NCBI GenBank assembly: GCA_002170485.2
Contig: NHDZ02000118.1
Location: forward strand, 1-64,000
Source of the DNA: MED660 sp002691025
GTDB taxonomy: Bacteria; Myxococcota_A; UBA9160; UBA4427
DNA: 64,000 nt
Reading direction: 5' to 3'
Shown: positions 53,069-61,321 of the stretch, one piece after another
Position numbering within the stretch: position 1 is the first letter of the stretch
How the letters are laid out: each line of letters opens with the position of its first letter
The notes under the pieces: model-generated
Told to the model about the DNA's origin: nothing
The model's input: the letters and a program-made list of their open reading frames with translations, nothing else
The model's database searches: none
Position numbers and translations under genes: made by a program

Positions 53069-54225
53069 TGCGCGGCTCCGGAAGCAAAGCTGGCCGGTCC
53101 AGAAGCGACCTGAGGCGTGGGAATGCTTTCTCCATCCTTCGAGCGCAGGGAGACAACGCCCCCATCTGAAAGCTGCTCCTGGCCTCGGGAAACGACGAAG
53201 TCACCCGGACGAACTCCGTCACGGATCTCGACCATGCTGTCTCTCAACACACCCGAAGTCACAAGAAGGCGCTCAACGCGACCGCCTTCGACCAGGCGGT
53301 AGACGACCGTTCCATCCGCTCGCTGCAAGACGGCCTCTTCGGGCACCATCGCCACGCCAAGTCTCGACTCCAGCCCCAGACTCACATGGGCAAACAGACC
53401 GGGGCGGAGCAATCCATCCGGATTGGAAAGAAGAGCCTTGGCTCTCAGCGTCCGGGTCCTCGGATCCAATATCGGAGAAATCATGGTGACCTCGGCTTCG
53501 AAGACCAGGTCCGGGAAAGGAGCCAATGAAATCGTGACCGCCTGCCCAAGATGGACCCGAGAGGAGTCCATCTCGGAAAAACTGAACTCCGCTTCGATGG
53601 GATCGAGCGCGACGATCTCATAGATGGGCATACTGACGTTCAGGAATTCGCCGATGCTCACGTGGCGACGGGATATGAGTCCCGAGAAGGGAGCTCGAAC
53701 TGTCGCATCCGCACGAGCCCGCTGCGCAAGACCCAGATGTGCTTCCGCCGCTTTCTGGCGGGCGCGACTCAATTCAAGCGTCGTCTTGGCATCATCGAGG
53801 ATCGCCTCAGACGTAGCACCCTGTTCCCTCAGATTCTGGACGCGCTGGAGATCCCGCCAACTTTCCACCGCCTGGGCCCGCGCCTCAGCGAGACTGGCTT
53901 CGGCATTGGCCAACTCAAGCATCCTGAGCTCAGGGTCGATCTCGAGAAGCACCTCGCCCTCGGTCACGGCCTCACCCTCATCGGCCAGAACCACTGTGAC
54001 CTGCCCGCTGACTTGTGAGGCGATGGTCGACTGGAATTTGGCCACCAACTCGCCTGTGGTCTGAATTTCCTCGGTGATGTCCATCGATAGGACCGGAGAC
54101 ACAAACACAGGCGGCGGCTCCATGATGGCAGGTCTCTCGTCCTCGGGTGCGCACGCCATCAGACATGCGGACACACCCACCAGGAAAGACAAACGCAAAG
54201 GCTGAAGCTCTATCGAACGGATCAT
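53065..54225 (-). CDS. RND efflux periplasmic adaptor (membrane fusion protein)
   Basis: A 386-residue HlyD/AcrA-family adaptor. ATG 54225 lies after the tetR stop. Lipoprotein-type signal (VSACLMACAPE) near residue 25, a lipoyl half-motif (GELVAKFQSTIASQVSGQV), a long coiled-coil hairpin (about 85-145) and the second lipoyl half (RADATVRAPFSGLISRR). The beta-barrel and membrane-proximal domain follow. It links the pump to an outer-membrane channel. It is the middle gene of tetR-adaptor-pump, all leftward. Confidence 0.92.
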   Translation of the reverse strand: MIRSIELQPLRLSFLVGVSACLMACAPEDERPAIMEPPPVFVSPVLSMDITEEIQTTGELVAKFQSTIASQVSGQVTVVLADEGEAVTEGEVLLEIDPELRMLELANAEASLAEARAQAVESWRDLQRVQNLREQGATSEAILDDAKTTLELSRARQKAAEAHLGLAQRARADATVRAPFSGLISRRHVSIGEFLNVSMPIYEIVALDPIEAEFSFSEMDSSRVHLGQAVTISLAPFPDLVFEAEVTMISPILDPRTRTLRAKALLSNPDGLLRPGLFAHVSLGLESRLGVAMVPEEAVLQRADGTVVYRLVEGGRVERLLVTSGVLRDSMVEIRDGVRPGDFVVSRGQEQLSDGGVVSLRSKDGESIPTPQVASGPASFASGAAQ

Positions 54226-54238
54226 TTTTTGGTGGTTC

Positions 54239-54895
54239 CTATCTCTCGTTTTCATGAGGCACACGATTTCCGGTCTGACTTGCGCCTTCCTCGTCGCTCG
54301 ACGAGGAAAGCCACCCTCTCAGAATCCGGTCTACACTTGTTTCCAGGAGATCCTTGTTCCATTCCAGATCGGCCCGAATCGCAGGCAAAGAGATCAGTCC
54401 GTGCAAGCAGGCCCAGAGTGACTGTCGGAGGAGCTCTGTTTCGGATTCATTGATTCGGCCTTGTTCGACCAACTGGGAAAAAGGCTCGGACAGCATCCCC
54501 GCGCTGATCTCGCCCGACTCCAGAGGCATCGCGTCGACCGCTCGCGGCTGGGTCAGCAGGTGGTAGTAGGTCGGGTTCTCCAGCCCCCAGTTTCCGAAGC
54601 ACAGGGTCAAGGCACGGAGGGTCTCGATGGGATCCGCCGAGATGGGGACCTCTTCCATATCCCGGACCAGTGTCTCCAGACTGTCCTCCACAAGAGCGTC
54701 GAGGAGTCCGGGCTTGTCCCCGAAGTAGTGGTAGATGGTGGGCGCCGAGTAACCGCAGCGCTCCACCAGCGAACGCACCGAAAACCCGCTGAAACTGGAC
54801 TCGGAAGTCAGCTCAGCCGCGGCATCCAAAATGGCTCTTCGGGCTTCGTCACGATGCTGCTGACGACGTATTTCGGCACGGGGTGCACTGGACAT
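54239..54895 (-). CDS. TetR-family transcriptional regulator
   Basis: A 218-residue repressor. The HTH reads RAILDAAAELT, FSVRSLVERCGYSAPTIYHYFGDKPGLLDAL, split here at the turn SVERCGY-like residues. The C-terminal ligand domain (TetR_C with WGLENPTYYHLLTQPRAV) is helical. The ATG at 54895 places the HTH at the usual N-terminal position; the longer upstream frame carries no family similarity. It is the first gene of the efflux operon and divergent from an acyl-CoA ligase. Two palindromes in the intergenic region are likely binding sites. Confidence 0.88.
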   Translation of the reverse strand: MSSAPRAEIRRQQHRDEARRAILDAAAELTSESSFSGFSVRSLVERCGYSAPTIYHYFGDKPGLLDALVEDSLETLVRDMEEVPISADPIETLRALTLCFGNWGLENPTYYHLLTQPRAVDAMPLESGEISAGMLSEPFSQLVEQGRINESETELLRQSLWACLHGLISLPAIRADLEWNKDLLETSVDRILRGWLSSSSDEEGASQTGNRVPHENER

Positions 54896-54972
54896 GGGGG
54901 GGCTCGGTCTGGTTTCAGAAGCCTGCCCCCGAAAAGAATCGTGGAGCGGCGCGAGAAACCGTTTACCGTGTT

Positions 54973-55001
54973 TAACGGCGTTAGGTAAGATAACACTGTT
55001 A
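54973..55001. promoter_or_regulatory. Tandem palindromic operator candidates
   Basis: TAACGGCGTTA (54973-54983) and TAACACTGTTA (54991-55001) are 11-bp palindromes (5-bp arms, odd centre) with centres 18 bp apart. They lie in the 265-bp region between the divergent tetR (54895) and acyl-CoA ligase (55161). The position and form fit TetR-type operators controlling one or both directions. Confirmed promoters were not located; TTGTGC-N17-TGTAGA (about 55061-55089) is only a weak candidate for the ligase. Confidence 0.55.
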
Positions 55002-55160
55002 CACTGTTTCGGTCCTCGCGCAAGCAAGGAGAGGGCCTCGTCCACAAAATTATCGGTTTCTTGTGCTATTTCAAATAGTTGCGTGTAGACGTCGGAATCA
55101 CATCGCCCTCCTGAGTCTAACCTGGACTCGGATATCGCCACTCCATATGAAAGAATCAGC

Positions 55161-56693
55161 ATGAGCCTCTCCAAAACTCCCGCTTCGTGGCAAACCCACC
55201 TCCCTCACGGCTCCACCTACGATGCCTCGGCCGCGGGTGCCGGCACCCCCGTCGGTGTCTGGCAGCGCCATTGGGCCGACGAGCCAGAACGGATCTGCCT
55301 GATGGACCCGCTTGGAAACGGGCTCACCTGGCGACAATTCGAGGAGGGCTCGCGAAAGAAAGCCGAGCAACTCCATGCCGCCGGCCTCCGCGCCGGCCAA
55401 AGAGTCCTCTGCTCGAGCGAGAGTTCGCTGGAAGGCATCCTGGCCCACGCGGCCTGTCTGAGACTGGGCGCCGTGGCCCTGCCCACCAATACCGCGTATC
55501 GCGAGGCGGAACTGGCCCACGTGATTGGCGATGCACGCCCTTCAGCCGCCATCGTGGACCAGACGCAGCGAGCCGACTGGATCAAGAAAAGCGATCCAGG
55601 GATCAAGATCTTTTCACCTGACATGCAAACACTCCAGGAAATCGACTCGTCGGTGGAACTCGACAAGGTCGGCCCCCTCGATCCTGCACTCATCGGGTAT
55701 ACGTCCGGCACCACGGGCCGACCCAAGGGAGCCGTGCTCTCTCACGCCAATCTTCTCGCCAGCGTGGAAGCCCTGCGTCTGGCATGGCGCTGGTCCGCCC
55801 AGGATCGCCTGGTCCTATGCCTTCCTCTCTTTCATATGCACGGACTCGGTGTGGGACTTCACGGAACACTTCACGCAGGCGGCTCGGCGGTGGTGCTCGC
55901 CGGCTTTGATCCCGACGTCGTCTTTGACAGCATAGAAGACCATGACGCCACGCTTTTTTTCGGCGTACCCACCCTCTACCATCGATTGGTCGACCATCCA
56001 CGAGTCAACGAGCTCTCCCGCCTTCGACTCTGTGTCAGCGGCTCCGCCCCACTTCCCGCCGAACTCCATGGACAATTCGAAAAAGCGACGGGACAACGCA
56101 TCGTCGAACGCTACGGAATGACGGAAACCGCCATGTTGGTTTCGAACCCCACCGATGGAGAAAGAAGACCGGGCACGGTCGGCCTGCCCCTTCCGGGCGT
56201 GGAAGTCCGACTCCGGGGTGAACCGGCCGAGATTGAAGTCAAAGGACCCAATGTCTTTTCCGGTTATTGGGAAAGGCCTGACGCCACAGCCGAGGCGTTT
56301 ACGGAAGACGATTTCTTTCGAACGGGTGATCTCGGTGAATACGACGATGAAGGCTATCTGCGCATCTCCGGCCGCGCCAAGGAACTCATCATCAGCGGAG
56401 GCTACAACGTCTACCCACGAGAAGTGGAAGAGGCGATCCGCCTGCATCCGGATGTAGAGGAAGCCGCCGTGGTCGGTACGGCTTCACCCGAATGGGGCGA
56501 ATCCGTCACCGCCTATCTGGTCGTACGCAAAGACGTCCCCCTGGATGATCTCCGCAGTTTCCTGGCGAAAGAACTCGCTCCCTATAAACATCCACGAATC
56601 CTGTACGTCGTGGATCGACTTCCCCGAAATGCCCTGGGCAAGATCCAGAAGCATCGACTCGCGGCGGGCCAGGTCCTGCCCGACGATGAATAG
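55161..56693 (+). CDS. Acyl-CoA synthetase, malonyl-CoA ligase (MatB)-like
   Basis: A 510-residue ANL-superfamily ligase. P-loop GYTSGTTGRPKGAV, VERYGMTETAM, FFRTGDLGEYDDEG, GRAKELIISGGYNVYP hinge and adenylation Lys in PRNALGKIQKHRL. The GGYNVYP hinge and short length are close to malonyl- and methylmalonyl-CoA synthetases, though other short acids are possible. ATG 55161 is accepted; no strong ribosome site is visible. It is divergent from tetR and shares its intergenic region. Its stop is 22 nt before the convergent epimerase stop. Confidence 0.88.
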   Translation: MSLSKTPASWQTHLPHGSTYDASAAGAGTPVGVWQRHWADEPERICLMDPLGNGLTWRQFEEGSRKKAEQLHAAGLRAGQRVLCSSESSLEGILAHAACLRLGAVALPTNTAYREAELAHVIGDARPSAAIVDQTQRADWIKKSDPGIKIFSPDMQTLQEIDSSVELDKVGPLDPALIGYTSGTTGRPKGAVLSHANLLASVEALRLAWRWSAQDRLVLCLPLFHMHGLGVGLHGTLHAGGSAVVLAGFDPDVVFDSIEDHDATLFFGVPTLYHRLVDHPRVNELSRLRLCVSGSAPLPAELHGQFEKATGQRIVERYGMTETAMLVSNPTDGERRPGTVGLPLPGVEVRLRGEPAEIEVKGPNVFSGYWERPDATAEAFTEDDFFRTGDLGEYDDEGYLRISGRAKELIISGGYNVYPREVEEAIRLHPDVEEAAVVGTASPEWGESVTAYLVVRKDVPLDDLRSFLAKELAPYKHPRILYVVDRLPRNALGKIQKHRLAAGQVLPDDE

Positions 56694-56715
56694 GGACTTG
56701 AAAGCCACCGCCACC

Positions 56716-57816
56716 CTACTTGAACTTCGATGAACTCGGGACAATCCCACCCGGCCCGCTGTACGAAAGCGTATAGCCAGGCTTCTCATCGAAATCGGTC
56801 TCCGGAAAATCGGCCACACACCTTTCCCAGGAATCCATCAAGCGGTCTTCCGCCTCGTAATCAAACGGGTCTTGCAGGATCGTCTCCTCGTTGCCCCCCG
56901 GCGTAGGCGCATTCTCGGAGAGCCAACGCGCCGTCATGGCCAGCCCCTCTTTTGCGGGCACGCGGTCTCGATAGCCCAGATCGGCGCGAAGTTGGAAGAG
57001 ATCAAGCACACGATGGTTTGAAAACGGAGCCATCACCATGGGCCGAGCGGGAACCGCCAGGGAATAGGGCATCGAAACCATTTCGAACTCGTGGCCCAAT
57101 GCACTGGCCAGGACCTCTACGGTCTGGCGAAGAGTCAACACATCTTCGTCACCACAATTGTAGATGCGACCCGCACATCGGTCGGTTTGATCCACCGCCA
57201 GAAGGAGCGCATGAGCCAGGTTCTCTGCATAGCCACAATGACAAAGTGTCAGCCCCTCATCGGGTATGATGATCCTTCTTCGTCCGTCGAGGACCCTGCG
57301 AACCACACACCACTCACGCGGCATGGGTTGACGAGGGCCATACACCACCGGGTACCGGAAATGGGTTGCCTCGGGCTGATGGAGAAGAACCTCGTCTTCG
57401 GTGAGGGCAATCCGGTACCCCTTGAAGTCCTCGGTCTCATCGCGAACCCGCTCCGCCTCCTCGCCAATCGGAACAAAGAGCCCTTCCGGATCGAGAAGAG
57501 AGGGGTTCATGAAGCCACGATAGGCGGGCACGCCGCCCACGGAGACAAACCGCCCACATCGCCCCCGCATGAATTCGGCGATTCGTCGCAGCCTTCCGTA
57601 GAGAGCCATACAGACATCAAAGGTACGTCCGTTCAATTCCGACTCCCAGGCTTCAACGTGCCAGGGGTCGACGTGGATATGCTCCACGTCCTCGGGGATC
57701 GCGTCTGTTTCATGATTGCCCGTGTGGAGAATGGTCACGCGATAGCCAAGCTCGCGAAGACCGTTCACCACATAGGGGCCGGTAGGCCCGGTCCCCCCTA
57801 TTACCAACGCTTCCAT
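56716..57816 (-). CDS. NAD(P)-dependent epimerase/dehydratase-like protein
   Basis: A 366-residue extended-SDR-fold protein with the Rossmann GGTGPTGPYVVNGL at residues 7-20. The SDR Tyr/Lys dyad is not obvious: VVYGPRQPMPREW lacks the YxxxK pattern. This fits atypical family members that bind but do not oxidise nucleotide-sugars. LCHCGYAENLAHALLLAVD and YNCGDEDVLTLRQ are typical C-terminal parts. GGAG lies 8 nt before the ATG at 57816. Convergent with the acyl-CoA ligase. Substrate unknown. Confidence 0.75.
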   Translation of the reverse strand: MEALVIGGTGPTGPYVVNGLRELGYRVTILHTGNHETDAIPEDVEHIHVDPWHVEAWESELNGRTFDVCMALYGRLRRIAEFMRGRCGRFVSVGGVPAYRGFMNPSLLDPEGLFVPIGEEAERVRDETEDFKGYRIALTEDEVLLHQPEATHFRYPVVYGPRQPMPREWCVVRRVLDGRRRIIIPDEGLTLCHCGYAENLAHALLLAVDQTDRCAGRIYNCGDEDVLTLRQTVEVLASALGHEFEMVSMPYSLAVPARPMVMAPFSNHRVLDLFQLRADLGYRDRVPAKEGLAMTARWLSENAPTPGGNEETILQDPFDYEAEDRLMDSWERCVADFPETDFDEKPGYTLSYSGPGGIVPSSSKFK

Positions 57817-57979
57817 ATGACCGCTCCGACCGGGAAACCAGATCGCCAAGGCAACTCCCTTGTCTGTGCCCGGGGTGCACAGGACAATGGACCGTCTAAC
57901 ATATAGCGACAGATCACGAAAACCGAATCCAAAGCTGAAGCGGGCCCTGCACCTCGGCATTCCTTGAAAAGGACCACCC

Positions 57980-59200
57980 ATGGCGAATCATCCCCAGCGC
58001 GACGAAATCAAACTTCTGGACGGCTTCTTCTATGCAGATCGGCCACTCGAGCACTTCGCCTGGATGAGAGAGAACGCACCCGTCTACTACGACGAGTCCG
58101 ATGGCGTGTGGGGGATTTCGCTGCACGAGGACATCATGACGGTCTCGAAGAATCCTGATGTCTTCTGCTCCGGCAAGAGTTCCCGGCCTGAACCCGGATC
58201 CTGGATCCCGTCCATGATCAATCTCGATGACCCGGATCACAAACGCAGGAGGAACCTGGTCAACCGTGGCTTCACACCCAAGCGCCTCCTCTCCAGTGAT
58301 TCGAAAGTGCGCCGAATCTGCAACCAGCTAATCGATGCGGTCTGCGAAAAGGGCGAATGCGAATTCGTGCGCGACATCGCTGCCCCCCTCCCACTCATCA
58401 TGATCGGAGACATGCTCGGCATGCCTCAGGAGGATTTCGAAACCCTGCTTCGGTGGTCGGAGGACATGCTTCAAGCGACATCCGCCACCGCCAGTGACGA
58501 AATGCGAGCCAAAGCCATGCAAGCCGGCGCCGAATATGCGGGCTACGCGGTGGAGGCGATCCAACAGAGACAAGAAAATCCACGAGATGATCTGCTCTCT
58601 GTTCTTGTCAACGCTGAAATCGACGGCGACAGACTGAATCAGGAAGAGTTGATCCACGAGTCATTGCTCATCCTGGTCGGCGGCGATGAAACCACCCGCC
58701 ACGTCATCAGCGAAGGGATGCTCGCCCTGATCAGGAACCCCGCTCAGAGGCAGACACTGATCGAAGACCCATCCAAGCTACCGGTCGCCATCGAGGAACT
58801 GCTGAGATGGGTCACCCCCATCAAGAACATGAACCGGACGGCCACCATGGATACCGAACTGAGAGGTCAGAAGATCAGCGAAGGCGACCGTATGCTCCTC
58901 CTCTACCCTTCCGGCAATCGGGACCAGAGAGTCTTTGAAGACCCCGATCAATTGAACGTCGAACGAGACCCCAACCCCCATGTCGCCTTCGGGGGATATG
59001 GCACCCACCACTGCCTGGGCGCCAGTCTGGCTCGGCTTGAACTCCGGATCATGTTTGAAGAACTCAACCGAAGGCTGCCGGACATACAGCTGGCCAGCGA
59101 CGAAGCGCTTCCCGTACGACCTTCCAATTTCATCGTCGGCATCGAATCCATGCCCGTTCGCTTCTCACCCAGCGCTTCCGAAAACTGGGAAACAGGATGA
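57980..59200 (+). CDS. Cytochrome P450
   Basis: A 406-residue soluble P450. Heme loop FGGYGTHHCLGASLA with axial Cys345; I-helix VGGDETTRH; K-helix EELLR; PERF-like region follows. AAGGA lies 7 nt before the ATG. Distinct from the P450 at 37.8 kb by sequence (for example HHC against HYC at the heme loop). Redox partners are not in the window. It is followed by a sugar kinase, with 65 nt between, so it may be monocistronic. The substrate is unknown. Confidence 0.9.
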   Translation: MANHPQRDEIKLLDGFFYADRPLEHFAWMRENAPVYYDESDGVWGISLHEDIMTVSKNPDVFCSGKSSRPEPGSWIPSMINLDDPDHKRRRNLVNRGFTPKRLLSSDSKVRRICNQLIDAVCEKGECEFVRDIAAPLPLIMIGDMLGMPQEDFETLLRWSEDMLQATSATASDEMRAKAMQAGAEYAGYAVEAIQQRQENPRDDLLSVLVNAEIDGDRLNQEELIHESLLILVGGDETTRHVISEGMLALIRNPAQRQTLIEDPSKLPVAIEELLRWVTPIKNMNRTATMDTELRGQKISEGDRMLLLYPSGNRDQRVFEDPDQLNVERDPNPHVAFGGYGTHHCLGASLARLELRIMFEELNRRLPDIQLASDEALPVRPSNFIVGIESMPVRFSPSASENWETG

Positions 59201-59265
59201 TCTCCATTCCCTGGAGTGGATCTTGACCCACAGAATACGGCCCCCTGAGACGAAACCGGAAAACC

Positions 59266-60135
59266 ATGCGCATCATCAACTTTGGTTCCATCAATCTTGA
59301 CTTCGTCTACCAGGTCGAACATTTCGTCCAACCCGGGGAGACCATGAAGGCACTGTCTTTCGAGCGATTTGCCGGAGGAAAGGGATTCAACCAATCCATT
59401 GCTCTCGCCCGCGCTGGCTCGCCCCCAAACCACATAGGTCAGGTGGGAGAAGACGGCCGTGGGCTTGTNGAGCAACTCCAGCATGAGGATGTGGACATCA
59501 GCCGCATCGAGGTCGTAGATGGACCCACAGGTCACGCCATCATCCAGGTCGATCCCTCCGGTGAAAACAACATCATTGTCTACGGTGGTGCCAATCGTGA
59601 ATTGTCTCCTTCCCGTCTGGAAGAGGCCTGCTCGACCCTGGGAAGCGACGACTGGGTCTTGATACAGAACGAAATCAACGGAATCGAAAAAATCATCCGA
59701 CTGGCCTCAGAGCGTGGCAGCCGGATCATCTTCAATCCTTCGCCCATGGAAGCTGACCTTCTGGAGCTTCCCCTGGAAAAGGTCGACACATTCCTGATCA
59801 ATCGTTCTGAAGGCGAAGCCCTTTCCGGAGAAAGCACGCCCGAACGGATCCTCCAGGAACTCAAGTTACGCTTTCCCGAAGCCACGCTGGTCCTGACTCT
59901 GGGCGCTCAGGGAGTNCTCTACTCCAACAACCGGGAGGAGATCCAGGTCGACGCCCACCCTGTCGACGCCATCGACACAACGGGTGCCGGAGATACGTTT
60001 GCNGGTTACTTCCTGGCCTCTCTTTNCCAGGGTTCTGCTCCAGAACAAGCCCTGCAAAGAGCCTGTCGCGCCGCCGCGCTCTGCGTTTCACGACCCGGTG
60101 CAGCGGCTTCGATCCCGAATCAAGCCGAAATCTGA
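59266..60135 (+). CDS. PfkB-family sugar kinase (ribokinase-like)
   Basis: A 289-residue carbohydrate kinase. It opens IINFGSINLDFVYQV, has FAGGKGFNQSIALARAG (substrate-binding loop of ribokinase) and ends with the ATP-binding IDTTGAGDTF signature, containing the catalytic Asp. Ribokinase itself has a closely similar GGKGANQA loop, so ribose or another nucleoside or pentose is likely. Four N codons are present (in GL, QG, TF and SL segments), all decoding to conservative choices. No transporter or hydrolase partner is adjacent. Confidence 0.85.
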   Translation: MRIINFGSINLDFVYQVEHFVQPGETMKALSFERFAGGKGFNQSIALARAGSPPNHIGQVGEDGRGLXEQLQHEDVDISRIEVVDGPTGHAIIQVDPSGENNIIVYGGANRELSPSRLEEACSTLGSDDWVLIQNEINGIEKIIRLASERGSRIIFNPSPMEADLLELPLEKVDTFLINRSEGEALSGESTPERILQELKLRFPEATLVLTLGAQGXLYSNNREEIQVDAHPVDAIDTTGAGDTFXGYFLASLXQGSAPEQALQRACRAAALCVSRPGAAASIPNQAEI

Positions 60136-60137
60136 AA

Positions 60138-60148
60138 CCAGCAGGATT
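60138..60148 (+). repeat. Third copy of the CCAGCAGGATT motif
   Basis: The 11-mer shared by the two repeats at 20110-20169 occurs here, 32 nt before the start of another SDR gene and in the same orientation. It may be a regulator site common to SDR genes, or a chance match. Confidence 0.35.
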
Positions 60149-60179
60149 CGCCACGNCCTCATCAATGGAAGGAATGTGC

Positions 60180-60995
60180 ATGTCGGAAAGAAAAACCGCT
60201 TTTGTGACGGGAGCCAGCCGGGGAATAGGAAGAGCGGCCAGCATCGCGCTGGCTGAGGCCGGATACGACATCGCCATGTGCGCNCGAACTACAACGGAAG
60301 GCAAAACGGCGGACGGAAGACCNCTGCCCGGCAGCCTCGACAGCACTGAAGCCGAAGTCACCAGTAGGGGAACCCGAGCCCTCAAACTNCCCATGGACCT
60401 TCTCGACCCGCAGAGCGTCTCGAACGCAATCGAAACCACCATCTCGGAGTGGGGGCCTGTTGACCTTCTCCTCAACAACGGAATCTACACGGGCCCGGGA
60501 AACATGGACTTCTTCCTCGATGTACCCGAGGAAACCATCGAAACCATTTTTCGCGCCAACTTCCTATCCCAGATCCAACTCATCCAGCGTGTCCTGCCGG
60601 AAATGCTGGAAAGGAAGCAAGGGCGAATCATCAACATGGTTTCCAACGCAGGACTCTCGGACCCGCCCGCGCCCCCCGACAGTGGAGGATGGGGCTACGC
60701 GTANGCGGCCAGCAAAGCGGCACTGCATAGACTCGTTGGCTGCCTGGCCGTCGAACACCCCGATCAAGGGGTCGCCTTCTTCAATCTTGAACCGGGNTTT
60801 GTCATGACCGAAGCCATGAAACTGAACGACCCGGACGGAAAGATCGCCGCCCTTTTNCCCCCGGCTCCGCCTTCGGTCCCCGCAGCCGCCATTGCCTGGC
60901 TCGCCTCGGATCCGGAGGCTCTCACCATGAGTGGCGACACCATTTTCGCCCAGCCATTCAGCGTGGAACGAAAGCTGCACCCCGACTGGCGCTGA
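60180..60995 (+). CDS. Short-chain dehydrogenase/reductase (SDR)
   Basis: A 271-residue SDR: VTGASRGIGRAASIA, NNGIYTGPG, catalytic Ser in NMVSNAG. The Tyr of YxxxK is encoded by TAN at 60702-60704 (followed by A-A-S-K), so the ambiguous base must be T or C for an active enzyme. ATG 60180 has AAGGA at 6-7 nt; an in-frame ATG at 60165 is possible. It has an insertion (about 43-60) not typical of family members. Six N codons in total. Likely oxidises or reduces a hydroxyl in a lipid or sugar pathway. Confidence 0.8.
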   Translation: MSERKTAFVTGASRGIGRAASIALAEAGYDIAMCXRTTTEGKTADGRXLPGSLDSTEAEVTSRGTRALKXPMDLLDPQSVSNAIETTISEWGPVDLLLNNGIYTGPGNMDFFLDVPEETIETIFRANFLSQIQLIQRVLPEMLERKQGRIINMVSNAGLSDPPAPPDSGGWGYAXAASKAALHRLVGCLAVEHPDQGVAFFNLEPXFVMTEAMKLNDPDGKIAALXPPAPPSVPAAAIAWLASDPEALTMSGDTIFAQPFSVERKLHPDWR

Positions 60996-61321
60996 GTCTC
61001 CTCGCCCACAAGTCGAGATGCCCCNAGGGATATCGCCCCTTCCCGTGAACCGNTNCGCCCCTGGGTGAACGGATCCGAGTCCCANGGNCGGTGGTTTANA
61101 TNAGCCATCCCATCAGGGTTGTGCTCCATATGAGCCCCTGTACCTAAAAGGCCCCGTACCCATAACTTATCGGAATAGCAGGATTTTTCGAATCGGAACT
61201 CGATGGCACGACCTCTGCAATAGGAACAGGCAGCGTCAATTTCCAACAAGAACCAGGCGCCCACATTCACAACCGAACCCAGACTGCCGCTGCNGCCCAA
61301 ATAGAAAATAGAGGAGCCAAG
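60996..61321. other. 326-bp intergenic region with scattered N
   Basis: No ORF with a ribosome site, no RNA and no repeat was recognised. Nine ambiguous bases lie here, mainly between 61025 and 61100. AT-richer sequence near 61160-61190 (CATAACTTATCGG) may contain the promoter of the downstream gene, whose GAGGAG precedes its ATG. Confidence 0.5.
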
